Shown here in pieces: positions 53,648 through 63,833 of a DNA stretch of 64,000 nucleotides (position 1 is the stretch's first letter; every line of letters starts with the position of its first letter). Made by a program: the position numbers and the translations under genes. The stretch is from contig OZ243946.1 in assembly GCA_965214285.1 (NCBI GenBank), positions 930,001-994,000 on the forward strand. Direction: 5' to 3'. This stretch comes from G963422745 sp965214285 (GTDB lineage Bacteria > Actinomycetota > Acidimicrobiia > Acidimicrobiales > Aldehydirespiratoraceae). Under the pieces are notes generated by a model. The model ran no database searches, was not told the origin of the DNA, and was given only the letters and a program-made list of their open reading frames with translations.

Positions 53648-55309
53648 GTGCCCCAGCCCGTGACCATCAGCTTCCTCGGCGGCCTCGGCGAGATCGGCCG
53701 CAATTGCGCGGCCGTGGAGACTCAGGGCCGCATGGTGCTGCTGGACTGCGGGCGCATGTTCGCAGGCGCAGACCTGCCCGGCGTCGAGTCCGTGCTGCCC
53801 GACTTCGACTGGCTGATCGCCAACGGCGAGCGCCTCGAGGCCTGCATCGCCACCCACGCCCACGAGGACCACATCGGGGCGCTGCCTTACCTGCTGGAGC
53901 ACCTCTCGTTCCCGGTCTACGGCTCGCCGTTCACGCTGGGCATGATCGAGCACAAGCTCCGCGAGGCGGACCTTATGGACCGCACCGAGCTGCGCCCGAT
54001 CCGAGACGGCGACCGGCGCCGCATCGGCCCCTTCGACTGCGAGTTCCTGCCCGTCACCCACTCGATCCCATCGGGCAACATCACGGCCTTTCACACCGCC
54101 CAGGGCGTGATCTTGCACTCCAGCGACTTCAAGCTCGACCCGACGCCCGTCGACGGGCGCAGCACCGACCTCGACCGCATCGCCGCCCTCGCCGAGGACC
54201 CCGGCATCCGCCTGCTGCTGGCGGACTCCACCAACGCCGACATCCCCGGAAGCACCCGCTCCGAGACCGAGATCGGCGCCGAGCTGGCGTCGGTGATCGC
54301 GGCCGAGCAGGGCCGGCGGGTGATCGCCTCCACCTTCGCCAGCCACATCCACCGCATCCAGCAGCTCGCCGAGGCTGCCACAGAGACCGGCCGCATCCTG
54401 TTCACCGTCGGCCTCTCGATGCGCCGCAACGTGCGCCTGGCACGGGACCTGGGCCTGCTGCGCATCGCCGACTCGGCGATCCGCGACATCGAGGAGCTGC
54501 GCGACTTCTCCGACGACCGGGCGCTGATCGTGTGCACCGGATCGCAGGGCGAGCCACGGGCCGCCCTGGCGACCATGGCCGAGGGGGCCAACAAGTGGGT
54601 GGAGGTCGGCGACAACGACACGGTGATCTTCAGCGCCCATCCGATACCGGGCAACGAGGCCGCCGTGGCGGCGCTGCGCAACCGCCTGGCACGCCGCGGC
54701 GCCCGCGTGCTGCACACCGGCCAGCTCGACATCCACACCAGCGGCCACGGCAAGCGTGAGGAGCTGAGCGCCCTGCATTCGCTGGCCGAGCCGGAGTGGT
54801 TCGTGCCGGTACACGGCGAGTACGCCCATCTGGTCGCCCACGCCGAGCTGGCCCGCGAGCTCCAAATGGCCGCCCGGCGGGTGCTGCTGTGCACCGACGG
54901 CGACCGCATCAGCCTCGGCGACTCCGGCCTGCAGCGGCTGAGGCGCATCGAGGAGACGCCGATCTACGTGGACGGCATCGTCGGCGACCTCGGCGAGACG
55001 GTGCTCAGCCAGCGGCGGCGCCTGGGAGCGGACGGCTTCGTGGCGGTGATCGTCGAGGTGGACCGCCGCGCCGGGCGCATCGTGTCGGGGCCCGAGGTGA
55101 TCTCGCGTGGCTGGGTGGAGCCTCCCGCAGACAGCGACCACCACAAGGCGATCGCCGAGGCGGTGCGCGACCAGCTCTCGGCGGCTCTCGACGGCGCCGG
55201 GCGCGACTCGGGCGGCTTGAGCCAGGCGGTGCGGCGGGCCGCGGGCCGTACCGTCGACGAGCTGACCCGGCGCCGGCCGCTGATCGTGCCCGTGATCCGT
55301 ACCCGCTGA
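53648..55309 (+). CDS. rnj: Ribonuclease J
   Basis: 553 residues from a GTG. It has the beta-CASP MBL fold: FLGGLGEIGRNCAAVE, THAHEDHIGALPYLL (about residue 70), PVTHSIPSGNI, HSSDFKLDPTPVDG, VCTGSQGEPRAALA, HTSGHGKREELSALH and PVHGEYAHLVAHA. RNase J has 5'-exo and endonuclease activity in mRNA decay and rRNA maturation. The dapA-rnj-ftsK order is frequent in actinobacteria. Confidence 0.95.
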   Translation: MPQPVTISFLGGLGEIGRNCAAVETQGRMVLLDCGRMFAGADLPGVESVLPDFDWLIANGERLEACIATHAHEDHIGALPYLLEHLSFPVYGSPFTLGMIEHKLREADLMDRTELRPIRDGDRRRIGPFDCEFLPVTHSIPSGNITAFHTAQGVILHSSDFKLDPTPVDGRSTDLDRIAALAEDPGIRLLLADSTNADIPGSTRSETEIGAELASVIAAEQGRRVIASTFASHIHRIQQLAEAATETGRILFTVGLSMRRNVRLARDLGLLRIADSAIRDIEELRDFSDDRALIVCTGSQGEPRAALATMAEGANKWVEVGDNDTVIFSAHPIPGNEAAVAALRNRLARRGARVLHTGQLDIHTSGHGKREELSALHSLAEPEWFVPVHGEYAHLVAHAELARELQMAARRVLLCTDGDRISLGDSGLQRLRRIEETPIYVDGIVGDLGETVLSQRRRLGADGFVAVIVEVDRRAGRIVSGPEVISRGWVEPPADSDHHKAIAEAVRDQLSAALDGAGRDSGGLSQAVRRAAGRTVDELTRRRPLIVPVIRTR

Positions 55310-55374
55310 ACGCGCCGTGCCCGCTGAACGCGCCGTGCCCGCTGAACGCGCCGTGCCCGCTGAACGCGCCGTGC
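55303..55374. repeat. 18-bp tandem repeat, four copies, spanning the RNase J stop codon
   Basis: CCGCTGAACGCGCCGTGC repeats four times exactly on reading, then decays (CCGCTGACCGCTGATCGC). The first copy contains the rnj TGA, so the last codon plus stop is copied four times. Confidence 0.93.
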
Positions 55375-55524
55375 CCGCTGACCGCTGATCGCGGTGCCGA
55401 TCCGTGCCCGCTGACAGGCGGCCGTCGGCGCGCACCGGTCGCCGCCGGGCAACCGTCGAGGCAACCGCTGAGCCGCCCGAGGGTCCTCATCCACGGAAGG
55501 CCTCGCTGGTAGCGTCGAGACACT

Positions 55525-58164
55525 GTGGCATCGCAGACCCGTTCCAAGAAGCCCTCGCAGAAGTCCGCCGGCAAGGGGTCGGCGCAGCGCGGCCGCGGGT
55601 CCGCCGCCAAGAACGGCGCATCCTCCAAGGGCCGGCAGACAGCCAAGTCGAGGCAGGCCGGCAAGAACGCCAAGGCCCCCAAGCGGCCCGAGCGCAGCGC
55701 CCTGGGCTCGGTCGCCTCACGCCATCGGGCCGATCTGTGGGGCGTGGCAGCCGCCCTGTTCGGCATCCTCACGGCCATCTCGGTGTGGTCCGACGCCGCG
55801 GGCCGTCTCGGCGGCTGGATCGACGACGGGCTGGCGCGCAGCGTGGGCCTGCTGCGAGGCGGGGTGCCGGTGGTGCTGCTGGCAGCCGCCGTGGTGCTGT
55901 TCAGGGGCCGCATGGCCCCGGCCCAAGACTCCCAAGCCGCAGACGACAACGGCCCGCCGGCCCGCCGCGAGATCGCAGACGACGCCGAGCGCATAGCCAG
56001 AGCCGTGTTCGGCGGCGCGGCCAGCCTGCTGTCCGCTGCCGGGCTGTTGCACATCGCCGGCGACCGGCCCGACTTCGGCGCTCCCGAGATCGGCGACGCC
56101 GGCGGCGCCCTCGGCTGGGCGGTGGGCGATCCGCTCTACTCGCTGGCCTCCACTGTCGGCAGCGTGCTGGTGCTCAGCGCCGTCGGCGTGGTGGGCATCA
56201 TGGTGCTGACCGGGCTGTCGATCCGCGCCGTCGGGGCCTTCGTCGCCAAGGCGCTGCGCCCCATCCCCGTCGTGCTGGGCAAGGCCATGAGCCTGCTGGG
56301 CAGCGCAGTCCGCTCGCTGCTGTCCGATCCCACCAGCCGGCCCCCCGAGACCGACCAGCACCCCCACGCCGCCGCCGGCGAGACCGCCGAGGCTGCGGAG
56401 GCCGCCGAGGCTGCGGAGGCCGGCCAGGCCGCCGCGGACACAGAGGCAGCCGCCCACGCCGCGGCAGCCGCCGCAGAGCCCGCCCGCAAGCGTGGCGGTG
56501 CCCGCAAGCGCGCCGAGGCGAAGCCGATCCGCCGAGCCGAGCAGCAGGCGCTGCACCTGCCTGCGGACAGCCGCTGGAAGCTGCCCCCCGCCGATCTGCT
56601 GGGGCGGACCAGCTCCCATGAGATCGACAAGGCCAGCGTCGCCGAGCGGGGCCGCCTGCTGCAGTACACCCTCGACCAGTTCGGGGTGCCCACAACGCCG
56701 TTGGAGCCGGTGGTCGGGCCGACCGTCACCCGCTACGTGCTCGAGCTCGGCGAGGGCGTGAAGGTCGCCAAGCTGGAGAGCCTCCGCAAGGACATCGCCT
56801 ACGCCATGGCCTCGCCGGACGTGCGCATCCTGGCGCCCATACCGGGGCGCCGCGCCATCGGCGTGGAGGTGCCCAACACCGACCGTCAGCTCGTCGCCCT
56901 CGGCGACGTGCTCGCGTCCAAGGAGGCACGCATCGCCAGTCACCCCCTGGAGGTGGCGATCGGGCGCGACATCAACGGCCGCAACGTGCTGCTGAACCTG
57001 GCCACGCTGCCCCACGTGCTCATCGCCGGAGCCACCGGCGCGGGCAAGTCGTCGTGCCTCAACTCGGTGCTCACCTCGATCCTGATGCGCTCCACGCCCG
57101 ATCAGGTACGGCTCATCGTGGTCGACCCCAAGCGGGTCGAGATGGGCCAGTACGAGCGGGTGCCGCACCTGCTCACTGCGCCGGTGACCGATCCCCGTCA
57201 GGCGGCCAACGCCCTGGGCTGGGTGGTGCGCGAGATGGAGCGCCGCTACGACCTGCTCCACAAGGTCGGCTTCAGAGACATCACCGGCTACAACAACGCC
57301 GTCGCCGCGGGCACCGTCAAGGCGCCGCTCGGCGAGACCGACGCCGCAGGCGAGCCGGTCCGCTACTCCAGCCTGCCGTTCGTGCTGGTCGTGGTCGACG
57401 AGCTGGCCGATCTGATGATGGTGGCCGCCCGCGACGTGGAGGAGTCGATCGCCCGCATCGCCCAGATGGCAAGGGCCGTGGGCATCCACTTGGTGATCGC
57501 CACCCAGCGCCCGTCGGTCAACGTGATCACCGGCGTCATCAAGGCCAACGTGCCGGCCCGCCTGGCTTTCGCGGTGTCGAGCCTGACCGACTCGCGGGTG
57601 ATCCTGGATCAGCCCGGCGCCGAGCGCCTGGTCGGCCAGGGCGACCTGCTGCTGCTGGGCCCTGCCTCTTCGTCGCCGCACCGCATCCAGGGTTGCTGGG
57701 TGGAAGAGACCGAGGTGCGCGCCGTGGTCAGGCACTGGACCGACCAGGCCGCCGAGTTCGCAGCAGCCGCCGCAGCGGCCGCCTCAGCCGCCGCCGAGCG
57801 CCACAGCGCCGATCCCCGCGCCGCCGCGGGGGGGCCGCGCGCGCCCACGGGCGCTCAGCGGTCGCCTGACCCGCTGCCCGAGGCGATCACAGCGCCTGCG
57901 CCGGGCGACGAGATCACCGAGGCGCCCGAGCCCGCGGCCGACTCCGAGGGCGACGAGCTGCTGGGCAAGGCGATGGAGCTGGTGGTGCAGACCCAGCTCG
58001 GCTCCACCTCGATGCTGCAGCGCAAGCTGCGGGTCGGCTTCGCCCGGGCCGGGCGCATCATGGATCTGCTGGAGGAAGCGGGCGTGGTCGGGCCGTCCAC
58101 TGGATCCAAGGCCCGTGAGGTGCTGGTGAGCCCCGAGGAGCTCGCCGCCCGCCAGAGCGGCTGA
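55525..58164 (+). CDS. ftsK: FtsK/SpoIIIE-family DNA translocase
   Basis: 879 residues from a GTG (TAGCGT 9 nt upstream). A basic N-terminus and about four membrane helices (residues 65-245) anchor it. A low-complexity Ala/Glu linker follows, then the motor: Walker A GATGAGKSSCLNSVL (about residue 503), VVDPKRVEMGQYERVPHL and Walker B LVVVDELADLMMVA. The C-terminal gamma winged helix (LLGKAMELVVQTQLGSTSML) reads KOPS-type sequences. It pumps chromosomal DNA at division. Confidence 0.96.
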   Translation: MASQTRSKKPSQKSAGKGSAQRGRGSAAKNGASSKGRQTAKSRQAGKNAKAPKRPERSALGSVASRHRADLWGVAAALFGILTAISVWSDAAGRLGGWIDDGLARSVGLLRGGVPVVLLAAAVVLFRGRMAPAQDSQAADDNGPPARREIADDAERIARAVFGGAASLLSAAGLLHIAGDRPDFGAPEIGDAGGALGWAVGDPLYSLASTVGSVLVLSAVGVVGIMVLTGLSIRAVGAFVAKALRPIPVVLGKAMSLLGSAVRSLLSDPTSRPPETDQHPHAAAGETAEAAEAAEAAEAGQAAADTEAAAHAAAAAAEPARKRGGARKRAEAKPIRRAEQQALHLPADSRWKLPPADLLGRTSSHEIDKASVAERGRLLQYTLDQFGVPTTPLEPVVGPTVTRYVLELGEGVKVAKLESLRKDIAYAMASPDVRILAPIPGRRAIGVEVPNTDRQLVALGDVLASKEARIASHPLEVAIGRDINGRNVLLNLATLPHVLIAGATGAGKSSCLNSVLTSILMRSTPDQVRLIVVDPKRVEMGQYERVPHLLTAPVTDPRQAANALGWVVREMERRYDLLHKVGFRDITGYNNAVAAGTVKAPLGETDAAGEPVRYSSLPFVLVVVDELADLMMVAARDVEESIARIAQMARAVGIHLVIATQRPSVNVITGVIKANVPARLAFAVSSLTDSRVILDQPGAERLVGQGDLLLLGPASSSPHRIQGCWVEETEVRAVVRHWTDQAAEFAAAAAAAASAAAERHSADPRAAAGGPRAPTGAQRSPDPLPEAITAPAPGDEITEAPEPAADSEGDELLGKAMELVVQTQLGSTSMLQRKLRVGFARAGRIMDLLEEAGVVGPSTGSKAREVLVSPEELAARQSG

Positions 58165-58208
58165 GCGGCCGCCGTCGGCGCCGGCTCCAGGTGTACCCGG
58201 CCCGCCGC

Positions 58209-58214
58209 TAGGTT
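58209..58214 (+). promoter_or_regulatory. Leaderless -10 element of the Na/Ca exchanger gene (TAGGTT)
   Basis: TAGGTT ends 6 nt before the GTG at 58221. Confidence 0.5.
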
Positions 58215-58220
58215 CGCATC

Positions 58221-59204
58221 GTGCTGGTCGGCCTGGTCAACCTCGTGGGCGGCTTGGCGGTGCTGGCGGTCGCTGCCGGCCATTTCGTGAAGGGCGCGGC
58301 GCGCCTCGCCGTTCACTACCGGGTCTCGGCGGTGGTGGTCGGCGCGGTGCTCATCGGCTTCGGCACCTCGGCGCCGGAGATGGTGGTGTCCGGCGTGGCC
58401 GCGGCCCAAGGCGAGCTGGGCATCGGCGTGGGCAACATCATCGGCTCCAACGTGGCCAACGTGTCGCTGGTGCTGGCGGCAGCCACGCTGGTGACCGCCG
58501 TGCCGGTCGACTCCGCCACGGTGCGCCGCGAGATACCGATCTCGGTGGCCTCGGTGGTGGTCTTCGCCCTGCTGGTGCAGGGCCGCATCGAGCGCTGGGA
58601 GGGCGCCCTGCTGGCGGTGCTGATCGCCTGGTTCCTGTTCGACACGATCCGCACCTCCGGCGCCGACCGCCATCTCGACGACGAGATCGCCGGCGCTGTC
58701 GGCAGCGCCCCGATCCGGCACCGCCTGGAGTTCTTGCGGGCCTTCGCCGGGCTGGTCTTCGTGGTCGGCTCGTCGTGGTTCGTGGTCGACGGGGCCTCGC
58801 GCCTCGCTGAGAGCCTCGACCTGTCGGGGGGCTTCGTCGGCTTCACGCTGGTGGCGCTGGGCACCTCGGCGCCGGAGCTGGTCACCAGCGTGCAGGCGGT
58901 GCGCCACGGCGAGACCGACCTGCTGGTCGGCAACCTGCTGGGCAGCAACATCTTCAACTCCCTGGCCGTCGGCGGGATCATCGGCCTGGTCGGCCCCGGC
59001 CCGGTGCTCGACACCAAGCTGGCCGGCACCGGGGCGCTGCTGATGGTCGTCATCGTCGTCACCAGCGCCGTCTTCATGGTGCACCGCAACCGGGTAGGCC
59101 GCACCAAGGGCGTGATCCTGTTCGCCATGTGGGTGTTCACGGTGGTGGTGCTCTCCGGCGAGTCACAGATCGAAGGCGCCCTGTCGCTCGGGGCATGGCT
59201 CTGA
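58221..59204 (+). CDS. Calcium/sodium antiporter (CaCA family)
   Basis: 327 residues and about ten helices in two inverted halves. The alpha-repeats are GFGTSAPEMVVSGVAA with GNIIGSNVANVSLVLA, and ALGTSAPELVTSVQAV with GNLLGSNIFNSLAV. The Glu in each GTSAPE coordinates the ion. It exchanges Ca2+ (or K+/Na+) across the membrane. Not clearly operonic. Confidence 0.92.
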   Translation: MLVGLVNLVGGLAVLAVAAGHFVKGAARLAVHYRVSAVVVGAVLIGFGTSAPEMVVSGVAAAQGELGIGVGNIIGSNVANVSLVLAAATLVTAVPVDSATVRREIPISVASVVVFALLVQGRIERWEGALLAVLIAWFLFDTIRTSGADRHLDDEIAGAVGSAPIRHRLEFLRAFAGLVFVVGSSWFVVDGASRLAESLDLSGGFVGFTLVALGTSAPELVTSVQAVRHGETDLLVGNLLGSNIFNSLAVGGIIGLVGPGPVLDTKLAGTGALLMVVIVVTSAVFMVHRNRVGRTKGVILFAMWVFTVVVLSGESQIEGALSLGAWL

Positions 59205-59256
59205 GGCATGGCATTGAGACATGACCCTGAGGCATGCTCTCGGGACATGGCTCTGA
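59192..59256. repeat. 13-bp tandem repeat, five copies, spanning the exchanger stop codon
   Basis: Units GGCATGGCTCTGA, GGCATGGCATTGA, GACATGACCCTGA, GGCATGCTCTCGG and GACATGGCTCTGA run head to tail. The first contains the stop TGA and four of the five keep TGA. The rest of the 265-nt gap to pgsA holds no gene. Confidence 0.92.
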
Positions 59257-59469
59257 TGCGGGCTGCGAGGCTCGGGATTGCCGGATGCGGCGCTCTGAGA
59301 GGCAGGATCTGACGGTGCACGGGCAACACAGGAGCGACTGCGGGGCATCGGATCGCCGGCCCGAGGCCGCAAGCCCCCGCCCGCCGGCATCGCCTCGCGG
59401 GCCACAGGCGTCGACTCGCGGGTCGGCGGCGTCGCCCGAGGTGACCAACTACCCGGCCCGCGGGTCGTA

Positions 59470-60096
59470 ATGGCCGTGGACGAACCGGCATTCGCCGTGG
59501 GTGGCGCTCGCAGCGTGGGCATCACCCACCCCGCCAACCTGCTCACCAGCACCCGCCTGGTGTTCGCGCCGCTGCTGTTCTGGCTGGTGATCGACGCGGA
59601 GTCCGAGCGGGGCGTGTCGTGGCCGGCCTTCGGGCTCGGCTTCGTACTGGCCTGCACCGACTTCTTCGACGGCAGGGTGGCACGGCGGGCCAACGCCGTG
59701 AGCCGCCGCGGTGCCTTCCTCGATCCCCTGGCCGACAAGGTGCTCGTGCTCGGTGCTGCCGTCTGTTTGGTGTGGGTGCAGCGCTACTGGTGGCTGCCGG
59801 TGGCGATCATCGCCGTGCGCGAGCTCGGCATCACCGCCTGGCGCGCCCGCTGGGCGACCCAAGGGATCGCAATCCCGGCGCGTCGCTCCGCCAAGTACAA
59901 GACCACGGTTCAGGGAGCGGCGCTGCTGATGGCCGTGATGCCGACGCTGGAGTCCCAGGACGCAGCGGTCGCGGTCGCCCTGTGGCTCGCCGTGGCCTGG
60001 ACCGTCGTCAGCGGCCTGCAGTACATGCGAGACGCCCGCAGCGTGGCCCAGGCATCGGCGGCCGACGCCGGCTCGGCCCCTGGCGGCGACCGCTAG
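59470..60096 (+). CDS. pgsA: CDP-diacylglycerol-glycerol-3-phosphate 3-phosphatidyltransferase
   Basis: 208 residues. The CDP-alcohol phosphotransferase signature is seen as DFFDGRVARR followed by RRGAFLDPLADK (D-G-x2-A-R ... G-x3-D-x3-D). Several membrane helices follow. It makes phosphatidylglycerol phosphate. pgsA-cinA is a conserved pair, but recA, often next, is absent here. Confidence 0.93.
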   Translation: MAVDEPAFAVGGARSVGITHPANLLTSTRLVFAPLLFWLVIDAESERGVSWPAFGLGFVLACTDFFDGRVARRANAVSRRGAFLDPLADKVLVLGAAVCLVWVQRYWWLPVAIIAVRELGITAWRARWATQGIAIPARRSAKYKTTVQGAALLMAVMPTLESQDAAVAVALWLAVAWTVVSGLQYMRDARSVAQASAADAGSAPGGDR

Positions 60097-60153
60097 CCGC
60101 GGCGGCCAGGGCGTGGAGCACGACAGGCCGGCCCTGGGCTGCGGGACCCCAGC

Positions 60154-61407
60154 GTGAACTGCGAGGTGGTGGCGGTCGGCAGCGAGCTGCTGCTGGGCCA
60201 GATCGTCGACACCAACTCTGCCTGGATCGCCGACCAGCTCGCCCTGGCGGGGATCGACTCGCACTTCCACGCCAAGGTCGGCGACAACCACGACCGCATC
60301 GTGGCCGTGCTGGAGCAGGCCCTGGCCCGCAGCGACGCCGTGATCGTCTGCGGCGGGCTCGGCCCGACGCCTGACGACATCACCCGCGAGGCGATCGCCG
60401 AGGTCATGGGCGTGCCGTTGGTGCGCGACCCCGAGCTGGTCGAGCGCATCAGCTCGCGGTTCATCGGCCGGGGCCGGTCGATGCCGGAGAACAACCTGCG
60501 CCAGGCCGACGTGCCCGAGGGGGCGCTGGTCAACCCGGCGATGCCCGGCACCGCCCCGGGGCTGATCTGCGAGCTGGGCGGCGAGCGCAGTCCGAAGGTG
60601 ATCTACGCGGTGCCCGGCGTGCCCTGGGAGATGCGCCAGATGATGACCGACGGCGTCCTGCCCGACCTCGTCGAGCGCCGCGGCGTCGGCTCGGTCATCG
60701 CCAGCCGCGTGCTGCGCACCTGGGGCGAGTCCGAGTCCGGGCTGGCCGAGCGGCTCGATGCCGAGATCCGCCGCCTCGACCGCAGCGGCGAGGCCACCAT
60801 CGCCTTTTTGGCCAGCGGCTGGGAGGGGCTCAAGATCCGCATTACCGTCAAGGCCCAAAGCACCGCCGCCGCCGGTGCCGCTCTCGATGCCGTCGAGGCC
60901 CGCCTGCGCCTGGTGATCGACGACATCGTGTTCGGCGTCGACGACGAGACCATGGAGTCGGTGGTGCTTGCGATGCTGCGCCGCCGCAACATGACCCTGG
61001 CGCTGGCCGAGTCGCTCAGCGGCGGCCAGATCGCCGCCCGGATCACGGCCGTGCCCGGCTGCAGCGACGTGTTCCGCGGCGCAGTCGTGGCCTATCAGCG
61101 CGACCTCAAGATGTCGCTGCTCGACGCGCCCGACACGCCGGCCGTCAGCGCCGAGATGGCCACCGCCATGGCGCTCGGGGCGTGTGCGACCCTGGGCGCG
61201 GACTGCTCGGTCGCGGTCACCGGCGTCGCCGGGCCTCAGCCGCTGGAGGGCAACGAGCCGGGCACCGTCTACATGGCGGTCTGCATCGCAGGCGACGTCG
61301 AGTCCACCAGGGTCGACCTGCCCTTCGACCGCGAGCGCATCCGCCAGTTCACCTGCATCATGTCGCTAAACATGCTGCGCACCCGGCTGCTCGCACGAGG
61401 TTCTTGA
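60154..61407 (+). CDS. cinA: CinA-family nicotinamide-nucleotide amidase / damage-inducible protein
   Basis: 417 residues from a GTG. The N-terminal MoCF-like domain has AVGSELLLGQIVDTNSAWIA and CGGLGPTPDDITREAIAEVM. The C-terminal amidase domain has LALAESLSGGQIAARITAVPG and SVAVTGVAGP. It recycles NMN to nicotinate mononucleotide. Typical full length. Confidence 0.95.
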   Translation: MNCEVVAVGSELLLGQIVDTNSAWIADQLALAGIDSHFHAKVGDNHDRIVAVLEQALARSDAVIVCGGLGPTPDDITREAIAEVMGVPLVRDPELVERISSRFIGRGRSMPENNLRQADVPEGALVNPAMPGTAPGLICELGGERSPKVIYAVPGVPWEMRQMMTDGVLPDLVERRGVGSVIASRVLRTWGESESGLAERLDAEIRRLDRSGEATIAFLASGWEGLKIRITVKAQSTAAAGAALDAVEARLRLVIDDIVFGVDDETMESVVLAMLRRRNMTLALAESLSGGQIAARITAVPGCSDVFRGAVVAYQRDLKMSLLDAPDTPAVSAEMATAMALGACATLGADCSVAVTGVAGPQPLEGNEPGTVYMAVCIAGDVESTRVDLPFDRERIRQFTCIMSLNMLRTRLLARGS

Positions 61408-61475
61408 GCTGCCGCCGGCAGGCTTACGCTCAGAAGCCCAGGCCCGTCGGCCCACAGAACCCAGAGGACACCGCC

Positions 61476-62543
61476 ATGCGCACCGAGATCGACCCCGACC
61501 TGCTGCAGAAGACCATCGGAGACCTGTTCGTGCTCAAGCAGGGCGAGATCATGAGCGCCATCGTGCATCTGGGCGAGCGCCTCGGCCTGTTCGCGGCGCT
61601 CGAGGCCGAAGGCCCCTGCGGCTCCGAGGCCCTGGCGGCCGCCACCGGCCTCCACGAGCGCTGGCTGCGCGAATGGCTGCACGCCGTCGCCGCGGCGGGC
61701 CTCGCCGACCACGACGACGGCCGCTTCGCGCTCACGCCGGAGGCCGCGGCCGTGCTCTGCGATCCCGACCACCCCGCCTCGGTGCGCGGCGTCTTCGGCC
61801 CGCCCATCACCCACCGCGAGATCGAGCGCACCGCCGAGGCGTTCTCCTCGGGCATCGGCTTGACCTGGAGCGAGCACGGCGAGCACGCCTGTCACTTTCA
61901 GGCGTCGATGGGCGCGGCCGGCCAGCGGGCCTTCCTGGTGCCGGTGATCCTCGACTCCATAGAGGGCCTCAGCGAGCGGCTCGCCGCCGGCGCGACCGTG
62001 GTCGACGTGGGCTGCGGCGCGGGCGTGGCGGCCACCGCCATCGCCGAGGCCTTCCCGGCCGCGAAGGTCATCGGCCTCGACCCCTCCCCGCACGCCATCG
62101 AAGCCGCCGCCGGGCGCGCCCGCCAGAGCGGCATCGACAACCTGGAGTTCCGCTCGGGCAGCTTCGACGACCTCGCCGACCTCGAATCGGTGGACCTGCT
62201 GCTGACCCTCGACGTGCTGCACGACCTGCCCCGCCCGGCCGAGGCCGCCGCCGCAGCCGCGGGCTGCCTGGCCGACGACGGCGTCTGGCTGGTCGCCGAC
62301 ATCAAGACCCGCGGCGGACTCGAGGACAACCGCCGGATCCCGGTGCTGCCGCTGATGTACGGCATGTCGGTGCTGTACTGCATGTCCTCGGCGATGTCGG
62401 AGCCCGACGGGGCAGGGCTGGGCACCCTCGGGCTGACCACCGAGGTCTTCGAGTCGCTGGCGCACGCCGCCGGGTTCGCATCGGTGGAGGTCCGCGAGTT
62501 CGACGTCGACCCGCTCAACCGCTACTTCGTGGCCCGGCCCTGA
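61476..62543 (+). CDS. SAM-dependent methyltransferase with N-terminal winged-helix domain
   Basis: 355 residues from the ATG at 61476 with an AGAGGA site. Residues 10-95 look like the winged-helix/dimerisation domain of small-molecule methyltransferases (IVHLGERLGLFAALEAEG, LHERWLREWLHAVAAAGL). The catalytic domain has VVDVGCGAGVAATAIAEAF and VIGLDPSPHAIE, then LLLTLDVLHDLPRPAE. The substrate is unknown. Related to transcription regulator/methyltransferase proteins of mycobacteria. Confidence 0.88.
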   Translation: MRTEIDPDLLQKTIGDLFVLKQGEIMSAIVHLGERLGLFAALEAEGPCGSEALAAATGLHERWLREWLHAVAAAGLADHDDGRFALTPEAAAVLCDPDHPASVRGVFGPPITHREIERTAEAFSSGIGLTWSEHGEHACHFQASMGAAGQRAFLVPVILDSIEGLSERLAAGATVVDVGCGAGVAATAIAEAFPAAKVIGLDPSPHAIEAAAGRARQSGIDNLEFRSGSFDDLADLESVDLLLTLDVLHDLPRPAEAAAAAAGCLADDGVWLVADIKTRGGLEDNRRIPVLPLMYGMSVLYCMSSAMSEPDGAGLGTLGLTTEVFESLAHAAGFASVEVREFDVDPLNRYFVARP

Positions 62544-62735
62544 GCCCCGCCGAGGGCCTGAGGGCACCGATCCTGCGTGCCCAGAGCCTGCCGCGAGGCG
62601 CCCTCTGAACGCCGCCCCGGCCACGGTCGCACATTGGGGTTGTACGAAATGTAAAATCTGCGCGATGCTTGTAGACGCGATGCCTGTCCGCCAGTGCCTG
62701 CCTGCCGTTGCCTGCCCGCCAGTGCAGGCCCGCCG

Positions 62736-63833
62736 ATGAAGATCTTCCAGAGCCTGTCGGGCATCGCCGTGCCGATCGTGGCCGTGGTCCTGGCGCTGCT
62801 GATCGGCGCCGTCATGATCACCGTGCTCGGCGCCGACCCGCTGGAGGGCTACCGCAGCCTCGTGGTGGGCGCCTTCGGCGACGGCGACGCCCTGGCCGAC
62901 ACCGCCGTGCGGGCCATGCCGCTGCTGCTGGTCGGCACCGGCATCTGCATCGCCTTTCGGGCCAAGGTGATCAACATCGGCGGCGAGGGCCAGATCATCT
63001 CGGGCGCGCTGCTGTCCACCGTCACCGCGCTGGCCTTCCCCGGGCTGCCCCCGGTGCTGCTGATCCCGCTGGTGATGCTGGCCGGGATCGTCGGCGGCGG
63101 CTTCTGGGGCGCCATCCCCGGCGCCTTGAAGGCCTACCTGGGCGTCAACGAGATCCTCTCGACGATCATGCTCAACCTGGTCGCCGTGCAGATCATGAAC
63201 TATCTGCTGCGCGACCCGCTGATCGACCCCAAGGAGATCGAGCGCGGCACCCGCATACCCCAGACCGAGCGGCTCTCGGAGAACGCCGACCTGCCGGTGC
63301 TGATCGAGGGCACCCGCCTGCACCTCGGCGTGGTCATCGCCGTGCTCGCCGCCGTGGTCGCCTGGGTGATCCTGTGGCGCACCACCCTCGGGTACCGCAT
63401 CCGGGCGGTCGGCAGCAATCCCGCCGCGGCCCGCTACGCAGGCATCCCCGTCAAGCGCATGACCATGCTGGCGCTCACCTTCTCGGGCGCCATGTGCGGG
63501 CTCGCCGGGGCGGTTCTGGTCTTCGGCTCCCAAGCGCACCGGCTCGTCACCGACGGCTCGGCTGCGACGCTCACGCAGTCGGCCGGCTTCAACGGCATCG
63601 TCGCCGGGCTCTTCGGCGGCCTGCACCCGCTGTGGACGATCGTCTCGTCGTTCTTCTTCGGCGGCCTGGTCACCGGCGCCAATGCCATGCAGCGGGCCGT
63701 GCAGGTCAACTCGGCGCTGATCATCGGGCTCAACGGCCTGGTGGTGGTGTTCGTGGTGTCGTCCAGCCGGGTGCGCGAGCAGATCCGCGAGTTCCTCGAG
63801 ATCCGCCAGGCCCAGCGCGAGGCGTCGGCGTGA
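62736..63833 (+). CDS. Nucleoside-type ABC transporter permease 1
   Basis: 365 residues from the ATG at 62736 and about nine helices. FRAKVINIGGEGQIISGALL and LGYRIRAVGSNPAAARYAGI are motifs of BMP-associated (NupP/YufP-like) permeases. With the next gene it forms a heterodimeric channel for nucleosides or related solutes. The ATPase and lipoprotein are not upstream, where a methyltransferase lies instead. An AT-rich stretch (TGTACGAAATGTAAAATCTG, 62641-62660) upstream may hold a promoter. Confidence 0.9.
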   Translation: MKIFQSLSGIAVPIVAVVLALLIGAVMITVLGADPLEGYRSLVVGAFGDGDALADTAVRAMPLLLVGTGICIAFRAKVINIGGEGQIISGALLSTVTALAFPGLPPVLLIPLVMLAGIVGGGFWGAIPGALKAYLGVNEILSTIMLNLVAVQIMNYLLRDPLIDPKEIERGTRIPQTERLSENADLPVLIEGTRLHLGVVIAVLAAVVAWVILWRTTLGYRIRAVGSNPAAARYAGIPVKRMTMLALTFSGAMCGLAGAVLVFGSQAHRLVTDGSAATLTQSAGFNGIVAGLFGGLHPLWTIVSSFFFGGLVTGANAMQRAVQVNSALIIGLNGLVVVFVVSSSRVREQIREFLEIRQAQREASA